NCBI GenBank assembly: GCA_965153455.1
Contig: OZ234495.1
Location: 18,472,875 to 18,536,874 of the forward strand
DNA from: Sphagnum compactum
Taxonomy: Eukaryota; Bryophyta; Sphagnopsida; Sphagnales
DNA length: 64,000 nt
Reading direction: 5' to 3'
Shown: positions 12,889-24,216 of the stretch, in pieces
Layout of the letters: every line of letters begins with the position of its first letter
Numbering within the stretch: position 1 is the stretch's first letter
Translations under genes and position numbers: made by a program
Notes under the pieces: model-generated
Database searches by the model: none
The model's input: the letters and a program-made list of their open reading frames with translations, nothing else
Told to the model about the DNA's origin: nothing

Positions 12889-14341
12889 TTAGTCGCTGGT
12901 CACATCACCATGCTTAACAACTCCATGCTTAACCGGACCAGAGGCTAGTTTATCATCAGCCTCCAGTTGCTGTTTGCCACTGCTCACAACACCATGCTTA
13001 CTCAAACCACTGACCAATTTATCATTGTCCTCCAGTTGTTTTCCAATGCTCACAACACCATTCTTGCTCAAGCTCTGCCCAACTTTCTTGGAGCCTTCTT
13101 TTGCACTTACACTTTTGGAGACCCTAAGTTCAGGTCACAAATATACACCAAGCATGTTAGTACTTAATACTAACTGTATACACCAAGCACAATAGTTCTC
13201 ACTGGCTATGTTCTCAGGATTCACAAACCTAAGTGTGCCTTGTACAGTGAATTTGCAGGCTTCATTCCGAATGGAGATCTACTACAGACTCTCGATGCCA
13301 GCGCTTCAAGGTGAAGCAACTCACTCTTTTGCAAAAACTTCGTTCAATGCAGATCTTGTCACTTGGGACGCTTGTAATAGCTGCAAGGCCTGTAAAAATC
13401 AATTACAGTTCATAAATCACCATAAGTTCCAACTTGTTAACAGCTTGTAAACTTGCAACCCATCATGAGTCAATACTCACCAACTACAGAGGAAGAGCTG
13501 ATGATTCAGAAAGCTCTTCAGGCAGAGACTCATGAAACTTTACCTGGGTGCTGCCTACTGCAATTTCGATGTTGTCCAAGTCGCTCATGTTCTCGACCTT
13601 GAGCTTGTTGAGCAGCACAATGCTCTTGATGGTGGACGTTGGGTATATCTCCATATCATCAGTGATCATAAAAGTTGTGTTTACCTTTACGTAACCAGCC
13701 GTAGTTGCAGGAGCTTCAACAAGTCTCGAAAGCAGAGATTCTCGAGATTCAACAATCTCTTTGGTCATCGAGAAAGATTTGCATCTTGCACAATATTCAC
13801 CAGCATTAATTGTCATTATGGGAGTCCCCCGACAACAAAAACTACTGCATGTGTAGTATCTGATCGCACACGACTCAACACCCTGAATGCCCAGAAGAGA
13901 GCTTGCACAGTAGTCCGATGGAGGTCGCGGACTCAGAAGATTGTCCTTGCAGCCATTATTCAGGACACTGGAGCTTAGCTTTTCGAAGCATTTAAAAATG
14001 TTGGAGAAAACTCCTGCAGGCCATTCGTCCAGACCTGAATCAAGATTGAAGCATTAGCACCGGAACAAACTGATCAAGCGTACAAGTGCAAGGCCCCAAT
14101 GACTGCCAAGCAAATCCAGACCAAAGCATATCATCTAAGGTTGCAAGCAAGTACTTTGCAGGTTCATACCTTGAGACATGAGTTTTATAAATGCTCCAGT
14201 CGATAGCATGAGAAAGCTGAAGAGGACCTCGACAAAATCTTTGCCAGCCTCCATGTACAGAACCCGCTTGTTGGACTTCTGCACTAGAAGTTGAACTCGA
14301 AACAAATTGGCAGAATCCTTCGATTCAACTTTCGGCTTCAT
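12889..14341 (-). CDS. DUF674 family protein, intact copy
   Basis: Proposed exons are 14,341-14,170; 14,034-13,544; 13,389-13,325; and 13,123-12,889, giving 320 residues. All phases agree and the introns are GT-AG. The start is the ATG at 14,341 (MKPKVESKD); the upstream frame has only a GTG. Family hallmarks are LLVQKSNKRVLYMEAGKDFVEVLFSFL near residues 18-44 (given here only as landmarks), a Cys-rich central part (YYTCSSFCC, CARCKSF), TTFMITDDMEIYPTSTIKSI, LLNKLKVENMSDL, and LLQASQVTRSALNEVF near the end. Plant DUF674 proteins often carry two such units and reach 400-500 residues; this one has one. The last exon adds an unusual tail with an imperfect ~19-residue repeat around SKNGVVSIGKQLED. 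If its splice is not used, translation stops at the TGA at 13,321-13,323, giving 243 residues. The function is unknown in the family. A broken copy lies 3' of it. Confidence 0.8.
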
Positions 14342-14399
14342 GCTCGATCCAAACTTCTTGTCTAGTGGATTAACCGATGACACTCACACAACCTGCTGA

Positions 14400-15240
14400 T
14401 CATCAGAAACACATGAATCAATAGCGGTCCAAGGTCACATACGCGACAAACTTTCCAAGCAAACAGATCATCCAAGAGCTCCAAATTCTACCGTTGCAAA
14501 TATCGCCTCTGCCTATTGTAATGTGTCTGCAGACGACAAAAGACAAGCGTCTGCAGATTCAAGGTTTACGAGGGAAAGCGCACTGATGGCTTGAATCGAG
14601 CTTGCAGCTGTAAACTAAGAGCACAACAAATCGAAAGCTGTAACTTGATCGTGCAACAATTCACAAAGTAACTTTGAAAAATCTACCGACGTTATAACTT
14701 GGCAGATGTTGTAACAGTCTGAGGACTATTACTCTAAAGATGTAGGATGCACTAATTATTACCTTTGCTGATTTGAGTCTCGCTTGCAAGCCCTCCGAAC
14801 AGTAAAATTCGAGAGCAAGTGATTCGTGAACTTAGTCTTCAACCGATGCTCATAGAACATAAGCTTTCAGCAGAGTAATTGCAGCTGCTGAACACAACTT
14901 TATTGATATTTGCGATTTGAAGACGTGAAAGGTACCTGTTTGAAAATCTTCGCACGAAGAATTACGTCTTCTGTGGCTGTAATTGCTCTCGGGAATTCAA
15001 ATTAGTTATTGACGGCGATGCGCTCCCACTTGCGGCTGGTTCATGGTTCTGGCGGCGATGCATGGCCTACATGCAGGCCTTGTCTTCAAATCATGGCAAA
15101 CAGCGCTGCAACCCACGATGCTGCTGCATTCATGACGAGCCTACACAAATCCGATGATATTGCGCTACCCATAAGATTTCATCACTTGCCTCAATTGCAT
15201 CTCTTTAATACTTTTCCTAATGTACTTTAAGGGGCGAGTG
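14400..15240. promoter_or_regulatory. Upstream region of the intact DUF674 gene
   Basis: The first ~400 bases match the upstream region of the pseudogene copy (11,140-11,570), so this is duplicated promoter and leader DNA. I see no certain TATA box. A more GC-rich patch at about 15,009-15,130 holds a short plus-strand frame without a known motif. Confidence 0.35.
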
Positions 15241-16660
15241 GGGGGCGGGGGGACTTGTGTGAACCAGCATTCATTTTGGTAGTTGCTAACACGATTAAAG
15301 TCCCAAAATCCATTTAAATTATTTCTAAGTATCACAAATATCGCTTCATTGGACTAAACCATAGTCTCTGATTTCAAATCTAACACTTTTTGCGCTGAAT
15401 GCGGTCACTAAGAGGCCTAAACCCTAAACCCAATACGACATGGGTGCTAGTTCAACCTGGGCACCCTATACTTATACATTAAATGCCTCTCCAAATCGGC
15501 AGGCACTTTACACCAATAATAAACCATTTCATCTATTAAAGTTATCCGTAAAGTGCTCCCCAGTCCGGCACCCTGTCTCACCCCTGGTCTGACTTTCGCC
15601 CCCTGTTTTTTGATTTCCGTAAAGTCCTCGAAACTGGGGTTGAAAATCCGAAACTGGGGGGTCAAAGCCGAAAACTAGTGGTGAGATTCGATTTTAGCCT
15701 TTCTTTTTTTGCACTTTTCTTTTTTAGTTTGGGCACACTTGGGGTTCTTTTTGGGCACACTTTTGGAACATTTTTTTAACCTTCTTTTCGGGCAGACTTA
15801 AACGGCGATGTTTTGGGACTTTTATTGACTTTTTTCTTGTGGGCAGACTCAAAGGGGGGCTGTTGTGGTTTTCTTTTTTGGCCTTGTTTTGGGGCAGACT
15901 CGAAGGGGGGACTATTTGGAGCTTTTTTTCTTTTCTTTTTTTTTGGCACAATTTTTTGATTTCTTATAAAGGAGCACACTTGAGGGACTTATTTCAAGGT
16001 TTAGGGTTGCCACTTTTTGGCCTTTGGGCACACTTGACCAAATTCTTGGTTGCTTTAATTGGCCCATTTTGGGTACACTTTGAAACTTTTGGGCACACCT
16101 GAAAAATTTGTTCTATGACAACCTTCTGGATGGCATGTTGGAAACACCTTTTTGAAACTTTTTTTAAAGAATTCATTTAACCCTATACATTCGGGCATTT
16201 TCAAACCCTAATACTCATTATAAAATCATTTTAGGGTTTGAGCTACGATTTAGCTCGGATGATTTTTAGGGTTTAGTCTACATGAAATTATATAAGTTAG
16301 CTTTTCAATTTCTCATTTCTTTCTCTTCTTCATTTGGTTGAACTCCTCACTTACTCTTTCCAACTTATATGTTTGTTTTCATTCTTTATTTCACTTAGTT
16401 GTTTTTTTCCTAGGGTCTTTTTATGTTTTCTTTTTATTTTGAGATTTGGTTTTTTTCTTGCTACTTGTAAGGTTTAGGAAATATAGGGGCTTTTTTAAGG
16501 TTTGGGTTTATGAGGGATTGTTTTAAGGTTTGGGGTTAGTAAGGGTTGTTTTATAGGATTTGAAATTAGGAGGGGTTATTTTTAGGATTAAACTTATTTA
16601 GGGTTAAGAGTTTAGGGGTTGTTTTTAAGGTTTTTGGGTGATCTTTTTGTTGGGTATTTC
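15240..16660. repeat. Strand-skewed G/T-rich stretch with recurring GGGCACACTT-like words
   Basis: From about 15,640 the plus strand is dominated by T and G. A decamer of the type gggca(c/g)actt recurs at about 15,731, 15,753, 15,790, 15,841, 15,892, 16,026, 16,070 and 16,090. Spacing is irregular, about 20 to 130 bases. After 16,180 it merges into T-rich DNA with many aaggtttggg / tagggttt phrases up to the transposase relic. There is no gene. Open frames here are by-products of the skew. Confidence 0.55.
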
Positions 16661-16668
16661 TTCTACAT

Positions 16669-17840
16669 CATGGCTTCTTTCGATAACGAAGTTTTCTATG
16701 GCATCTTAGAGTCTTATAACTCTTCATTAAATAGTGATGAAGAAATGTTTGAGAGATTGTGTAAGCAACATCAATGGTTGGCACTAACACATGGGAGTTC
16801 TTCAATGCGAATGAATTGGACTCAGGTGCTGAGCAATTAATAAACCAAGATGTGGGTGTTTGAAATGTGTTAAGCACAATGCAAGCCACTCTAGGTTTGT
16901 TCAAGACTTCAACAAACTTTTGTTTATCAAAATTTAATGAACTATGTGCATTAATGACCCCCACCATCTAAGCCCATGTTCATGCTACTAGTAAAACTCA
17001 CATTGTGGTTGGGTGATTGACCAAACTAACCCCATACCAACAATTGTTCCAATTCATCTTATACGTGAAACATGGCAATGTGATCATGTATGACATATTC
17101 CTCTAGAATTGGAACAAGTTTGTTGTATGTGATGATGCAATTTTCATTGCATCTTGCATCAATCAAACCCTCGCCCATGAAATCCAATGGCCAATTCTCA
17201 AAAAGCGGACGTCTCTTGCTACACAAATTCTCAAGTTCCAAGGTTGTATTGGATCCATCAATGAAACTCTCATCAAAATCTGCAATCCTTAAAACAATGT
17301 TGCTCATAGGTCATAGTTCAATGGGCAAAAGAAGATGTATTTCATGAATAACATGGTGATTGTGGATCATTGTGGATTATTCATTTACATGAATGTTGGC
17401 ATTTCACGATGTCACCATCACGTGTGAATCAAATATGTACAAAAATTGGTGCAAATGTTTTGTGCATACTGATGAATACTTTGAGTACTTACTAAAGGAC
17501 CCTAGTTATTTGGATGAAGAGATGTTTGTTATGTTCCAGCTTGGGAAGCTCGAGCTTATTCATGGGCATGACCAAAATGTAATCAATGCTCACAACAAAA
17601 TGCATGTTGGTTATAGGGTGAAGGTGGAGTGGGGAATTGGGAGGTTGAAGTGGAAATGGAGATAGTTAATGAAGCACTTTAATTCCACAAAATCCAAATA
17701 TTATCATTTATTTCATGTAGCAACTATCCTTACAAACTTCTTACATAAACATTGGATGGACTTCACATATAAGATCATTGGTGACCATATTGAGGACCCA
17801 GCTGACTATGGCTAAAATGGAGACTACTAGCTACAAGTAT
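16669..17840 (+). pseudogene. PIF/Harbinger transposase relic
   Basis: Broken plus-strand coding carries the order of a Harbinger (DDE_Tnp_4 type) transposase. The N-terminal part begins with an ATG at 16,669. At about 17,215-17,300 the relic reads ILKFQGCIGSINETLIKICNP, where the family has a GC-D-THIKI-P block. At 17,340-17,420 it has NNMVIVDHCGLFIYMNVG and then FHDVTI, the region of the second Asp and the SFHD block. At 17,595-17,665 it has VEWGIGRLKWKWR, the region of the third acidic residue and the E-x-GRLK-RWR signature. The three blocks lie in different frames with stops between them, so the protein is dead. The element ends were not found. Confidence 0.75.
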
Positions 17841-17984
17841 AAAACCTGTCTAACCTTCTCCTTAAGTTATGCATATGTGAAAACATGTATATCCCTAGCT
17901 ACTTTGAAATTGTTAAGTTTAAATTATCTTTTCTTCTTTAGACTAACCTCCATCTTAACCTTGATCAGGGCTTTTTAATCCTCA

Positions 17985-18640
17985 TTCTCACTTGCATATC
18001 TTGTGCCATGGTGGCAAAATTAACAGATTATGAAGCCAACAAATTAGCTTTTGCTTATGACTTGTTGTTTGATGTACCTGTAGTAAAACTAAGGCCACAA
18101 CTAGATGATGGAGTAGAAGATGGTGTAGATGGTTTTTGTATGGAATCATTAAAGGTGGGAAGAGTAAGTGGGGAACATAATGTACCATTTATGATATTTT
18201 GCCACCTTTTGAAGACATTTTGGATGGCCAACATGTCTATCCATGGGTTTTAATTGTGCCAAGACTTGTTCATTTTGCAAAACCACTTGTTCAAATCCTT
18301 CCTCATTGCTTGTGCCCATCTTCAATTCCTTTAATGCATCTTAAAGGTGGTCTTTCAATGTGTCTTTTTGGAGCATTAAATTAAGGTAAATCTCCTTGTA
18401 TTCACCATAAACAACCTTCCACACAGGGCTAGGTATCAATTGGGTGACTTTTTTCTTATCCCTCGAATATATAACAAAATGCCTATAATAGCTCGTCACC
18501 ATTGTGCTCAAATGAAGAAATTCCACAATGGTCCGTGGTTGTTTGTCCTTCCTAGCCACCTTGGCCCTTCCTTGCCTAGGCAAAACAAAGCAATCCTCCA
18601 AATCAACCAAAAATGGTTGGTCTTCATGCTCACTATTCAT
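17985..18640 (-). pseudogene. Possible Harbinger partner ORF, convergent with the transposase
   Basis: The minus-strand frame at 18,341-18,640 encodes a basic protein piece with SEHEDQPFLVDLEDCF, KVARKDKQPRTIVEFL and YYRHFVIYS. The frame breaks and related-looking coding continues towards 17,985. PIF/Harbinger elements normally carry a second ORF for a Myb/SANT-like DNA-binding protein. The position and opposite direction fit such a partner, but I do not see a clear SANT motif, so the assignment rests on context. Confidence 0.35.
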
Positions 18641-18759
18641 GTCTACCCAACTTCACTCCACCCATACTTCTCTCAAACCCCAACTAATGAAGTTTCCAAA
18701 GCCCAAAACCCAAAACCTAATCAAATTTTCTAGAAGCTAACCAAAAGAAGATAATGTTA

Positions 18760-19570
18760 ATCTAAAAATAGTAAAAATTAATCCTTGAAATAGAACAAAG
18801 GTTAATCCAAGACATCAGAAGCAAATTTAACTCAAGACAGTTTTAATAAAAGCCTAAAAGGATAGAGCAAAAATTAATCCAAGACATCATAAGCTAATAT
18901 AAATGAAGCCAATCCCAATCAAAACCTAAATGGATAAAATAGAAGTTAATCCACGATTTAGAATTGGTTAATTTAAATGAAAACAATCATAATCAAAAGC
19001 TAATCCATCCCATCAAAGGCTTATTTAAATAAGATAATCCTAATCATAAGCTAATCCAAATCATCATAAGTTAATCCATCCCATCATAAGCTAATGTAAG
19101 TGAAAATAGTCAAAATCATTCTTTAATCCAATACATCAAAAGTTAATCCTCAACATTGGAGGCTAATTTAAACGAAAACAATCATAATCAAATCCTAATT
19201 GAAGACATTAGAGGTTAATCTAAGTTAAAACAATCCTAATCAAGTTTGAATCCAAGACTTCAAAGGCAAATTTAAGTGAAAATAGTCCCAATTAGGTCAA
19301 AATCCAAGATTTCAAAACATAATCGAAGTGAAAACAGTCCTAATCAAGTCCAAATCCAAGATTTCAGAAGTTAATCTAAATGAAAACAATTTTAATCCAG
19401 TCCCAATCCAGAATTTCAAAAGCTAATATAAGTGAAAACAATCTCAATCAAGTCCTAATCAAAGACATCATGATAGGTTATTCTAAATGAAGACAAATCA
19501 CTATCGTTATTTAATCCAAAAAATAAGAGGCTAATCTTCAACATTAGTGGCTAATCCATTTGATTTGAAG
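18760..19570. repeat. Degenerate tandem array, period about 58-62 bp
   Basis: Phrases such as aatccaagacatcaaa, ggctaatttaa, gtgaaaacaatc and ctaatcaagtcc follow each other in the same order roughly a dozen times. The plus strand is strongly rich in A over T. Individual units differ at many positions and in length. There is no coding capacity. It lies directly beside the Harbinger relic and could be part of a non-autonomous or subterminal repeat region, though that is a guess. Confidence 0.7.
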
Positions 19571-21460
19571 TTGTTTGTTTAATCCAAAATAGGTTAATCC
19601 AGGCTTCCAAGACATCAAAAACTTATCCAAGCTTGTGTGTTAGACATTCCAAGTGAGGATCCAAGTTTCCAAGCCTTAATCAAAGGCTACTTGTAGACAA
19701 CAAAAACTAATCCAAGGGTAATTAGGCTAATGTGAATTTTTTATCCCTAATCATCTCAAAGAAAACATTACTTAAACATAATAGAAATTAATCCAAAGGA
19801 ACATATGTATGGCTAATAAAAGTTCTTTAAACACTAATGGAAGTCTTCAAGTCCTAATGAAGTGAAGTGGGATTTTACCTTCCTATAGCAAAGTTGTAGT
19901 TTGTTTATTTATTAAAAGCCTATCAAGTGAAGACAAAAGGTGAAGCAAACTAAAGATCAAACCATAACCACAAATGACCAAAAAACATATAATTATTTTA
20001 TACACACATGGCTTGTATTCTCATCTTGGTCGCACATATGTACATTCAAATTGATGTCTCATATGGGCCATTCAAATTTCCAAATCTACTCTAGTTCTAC
20101 CTAGGGGTTTGTAAGCCTACATGTGGGTCTTCAAATGAATCAATGTCAGATTCACAATCCTCAAAAAATTCAATCACCTCTAAACATTCAATCAAGCATT
20201 GGAATTTTATTTTAAATTGTGCTTAAAAAGATCACCTTTCCATGCCATACATTCTAACCATGTTGAAGTACAGCCTATGATTAATTATAATTATCTATAG
20301 TGCATTCCAAACAAAATTCTTGCCCACTACCACACACCATGATTTGTTTACTCGAAAAAAATGTCATATCATTGAGGAGTCTTCAATAGTTTAGGAATGA
20401 TGTGATCACCGTGTAGTCTGAAGAAAGAGGCAACAAAAGACCTTGAAATCGAGGGGACAATTTTGGACTATGGTTTAAGGTTATTTGGGTAGGTTGGGTG
20501 GGATTTTCTATAGGAGCTAGACTTGAAGATGGATGTTTAAGTGAATGGACCAACCATGTGTGAACAAAGCTTTGAACAAGTTAGGCCACCTTAACACAAA
20601 AAGTGGCAATTGACCAAATGAACACAAAAAGTTTTGCCACAAGCTAAACTCCTTCACCATGGCATCAAAAAAAAACCTCATCATCTCCAAATGTCTCCAC
20701 TAACGCCATGTTACTTGGACAAAATGTAATTTTAGGAACCTAAACCTTAAACCTCACCTAAAAAAAATTCAATTTTTTTTGAATATTTTGAAGCTTAGGC
20801 AACCCTAAGTTGAGTTTGTTTAGTTTTGTTCCCAAGTTGAACTCACAATCCACCCTCCTCATAAGCTAATGTTGTTACTTTGGGTTCAACTAGACATTAG
20901 TGGAATAGCTACATGTGGTAACAATGGCAAGAAGATGACGATAACAACCATTCATGAAACTCCTTGACATGAAGCTTTTGACGCAAACCTCTTTCACCTT
21001 ACAACAATTCAACTTCTTGTGGAACTAGGATTCTCTTAATTTGGTTTGCTTAAAAAGAACTCTATTACAAAATGTGGTTATAGTTCACTAATCCTTGTTC
21101 ACTAGACCAGTGAATTCGGTGCTTCTCAACTAGGTCTTGTACACTATGACCAATGAATTCACTCAAAATCCAATGAAATCAATTATTGTACAAGGACACC
21201 TCACTACTAGAATTCCAGTTTTTTAAAATTGGATTTTCAAAACAAAAAATACCCCAAAATGACAAGGAGTCAAAAAACTACTTTGGTTTTCTAGGACAAA
21301 TCTAGTACAATTAGTTTGGTTCTTTTGACCAATTTTATGGTGGTGCTTTTGACCAACCCCAAGGCAATGCTTTTGAATAAAAGTTTTGACTCATGGTCAA
21401 ATTTGTCAAAAGATGTCAAGTTTTGTTAAATTTTTTTATTTCACATGTTACAAAACTACA
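19571..21460. other. AT-rich intergenic DNA, nothing recognised
   Basis: There is no frame above 60 codons and no recognisable motif. Words like the neighbouring array (taatccaa) persist to about 19,800 and then fade. Confidence 0.5.
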
Positions 21461-21469
21461 AAAAAATAG

Positions 21470-22270
21470 TTGGCTAAATCTAATAGTTAAATTCAATGGC
21501 CAAATTTAATGGCTAAATTTATTTAATGATTAAATTCAATGGTTAAATTTAATGGCTAAACCTATTTAATGGTTAAATTCAATGGCTAACTTAATGGCTA
21601 CACCTATTTAACAACTAAATCCAATGGCTAAACTTAATAGTTAAATTTATCTATTGACTAAATCCAATGACTAAACTTAATGGTTAAACCTATTTAATGA
21701 CTAAATTCAAATGGTTAAATTTAATGGCTAAACCTATTTAATGACTAAATTCAATGGCTAGACATATTTGATGACTAAATAAAATGAATAAACTTAATGG
21801 TTAAACCTATTTAATTATAAATTTCAATGGCTACATTTAATGGCTAAAATTACTTAATGATTCAATTCAATGGTTATATTTAATGGCTACACTTTTTTTA
21901 TGATTAGCTCTAATGGAAAAACTTAATGGTTAAATCTAGTTAATGATTAAATTCAATTGCTAAATTTAGTGGCTAAACTTATTTTAATGATTAAATTCAA
22001 TGATTATATTTAATGGTTAAACATATACAATGATTAAATGATCTGTTAGCTAATATAAACTAAATGGTTAAAATTATTTAATGACTAAAAATTATGACTA
22101 AACATAATGATTAAATTTAAGTTGAACTTAATGACTATACCTAAGTTGAATTTAATTGCTAAATTTTAAATATATATTTAATGGCAAAATCTAACTAATT
22201 AAATCTAATGGTCAAATTTGATATTAAAATATAATGGTTAAATTTGGTTTAATGATAATTGACTAAAATT
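21470..22270. repeat. Satellite-like array of TNAATGGYTAAAT words, higher-order period about 45 bp
   Basis: The array is built from near-identical ~15-bp words (aatggctaaattt / aatggttaaattc). They are arranged in threes with a recurring ctatttaatg junction, giving a longer period near 45 bp. It spans about 800 bases and decays at both ends. C and G come almost only from the ggct/ggtt step. There is no coding capacity. Confidence 0.8.
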
Positions 22271-24216
22271 GATCAAACTTAATAAGTAAACCTTATGGTT
22301 AAGTGGGTTATAAGAAGGTGATTTGAAATGTAAATAAATAACCATGTGGGTAATTGGATAAATGAGAAGGTATAGGTTGATGGGTAGGTGGGTTGGTTTT
22401 TTTAACTAAGTCAATAATTAGTTTGATTAAACTTGTATATTTGACCCTTTTGTAATTAACCTTATTGATTAAAGCATAATCCTTTTGACTGTGGTTTTTT
22501 TGGGATCAAATTTAATTAAATGGTTATTTGACATATGATCAAATTAGTCATCATATTCAAATTAATTAATCAAAACATACCCATGTCATTTAATACTTTG
22601 GCCTTCAATCAAAACATACATGTTATTCAAAAAACAAACACATGCTCTAACACAAATTATCATTGTTATTTACCACAATTGCTTTCATCATGGTGTTATG
22701 TGTCATATCCCTAATATCACGATGTCATGTGCCTGAGTACAGTGCCCTCTAAGGGGGCAAGTAAAGGAGATGACACTTTACCTGTAAGGCTATAATTGTT
22801 GGCCTAGACATTCAAATACTCTTTACACTTTATAATGTCCACTTTTATTGCCCATGAAAAAGCATCAGTATTTGTTTTTTGGGGGTGCATTTTGGAAACT
22901 GGGTGAATTATCTTCAGAAAATGAAAAAAGAAAGTTTTGTGATTTTTCACCACTTTCGCCATTTTTCAAATTAAAAATAATTAAATTAGCCACATCTAGA
23001 CCTATGCACTTCCTAGGATGCCACTTGTAACAGTACTTTTGTTAAAAAGCTACAGCCCACCTAAGTATATTCCATTCTTCTAGGTATTTTGGCAACCCTG
23101 TAATTGCATCAGACTACATCCCTCAAATAATGGTAAAGCTTTGGTGGATGTCAGTTTTGTTGTCCAAATCACCACTACTACCATAATCATTGTCAGAGCT
23201 TTGCAAGCAACACAGAGATCATGTGACAAAAGAAATCCAGAAACCAAGCTCACCCTGGCACTGACAATCAGTTTTCGAATTCACCACATCACTTCATCAA
23301 CACCTTCCTATAGGACCATGGTGCTCTGCAACACCTGCACATTTGAGACATTTTGGCTTTCACATCACAGAAACTGCTACATATGAGATCACATCCAGAT
23401 AAACACAGAGAAACATCCCACAGAAAATGTGTATCAAACATTGGACCCCTGTCAGAAAATGTGATTACCATTGCGACTAGACTAAAGTACCATTGTGTAG
23501 ACTACAAACACAATCAGTCAGTCGTCCATACATCAAATGTCACAGGTTCAGGAAGTTCAATTCTTTGTCCTTGACATAAAGGCAGTAGGGGTGTGGCAGC
23601 AAAACATCAGTCATTAATGAAGCTCCAGGTTCTCTCTTTCATCCCCAGCAGCCAAAAAGAGGGAAAGAAGGGAGACTGGAAAAGGAGGTGGGGAAGAGTT
23701 GAAGAGGCAACAGTTTCAAATCTCTGAGGAAAGAAACAAAGATTCCAGTTTTGCTCCCTTTGGAGAAGGGCACAGCACCAGTTTTCGAGACCCACATGAC
23801 TGGCTTGTTTCTGGCAGCTGGATCCCAATGGTATCTGTCACTCCCCTTCCCTTTCTTCTCAACCCCATTTAAGGCCTCTTATCCAAACAATGTGGCACTG
23901 TAAAATTGGAGCAGGTGGCAAGAACCATTTCGTGAAACTGGAAACTCATGACAAACTTCTGTGGCAACTGCTGTGAGAAACCGACCTGTACCAATTCAAT
24001 AACCATGTGATGTCAGGATCATGGGTTATATAGCACCAACATCTGCACTGAAACATTGGTGGATCAGTGTCAGCTTGTAAGCAAACATATTGCAGTTCAT
24101 TGGTCACCTTTTAGTGCAAAACTTGCCCTCAATAGCCTCCTCTCCGTCTACCAGGCCAGCAAGCATTTGCCCATCCACCCCAATTCTTGCTTTTCTCAGT
24201 GGCTGAAGAAGTCTTG
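22271..24216. other. Intergenic DNA and 3' flank of HEN1
   Basis: The part to about 23,040 is AT-rich with no gene. From about 23,040 the composition rises to that of the HEN1 introns, and the stretch to 24,216 probably contains the 3' UTR of HEN1. The short frames here lack motifs. Confidence 0.4.

Noticed and set aside
13532-13978. 148-codon plus-strand frame
   Set aside because: It is the antisense shadow of DUF674 exon 2.
18008-18253. Plus-strand frame between the Harbinger ORFs
   Set aside because: It overlaps the likely continuation of the minus-strand partner ORF and has no recognisable motif.
21470-22270. Regular short repeats considered as a CRISPR array
   Set aside because: Repeats are adjacent, degenerate and AT-rich without unique spacers, and the genome is a plant nucleus.
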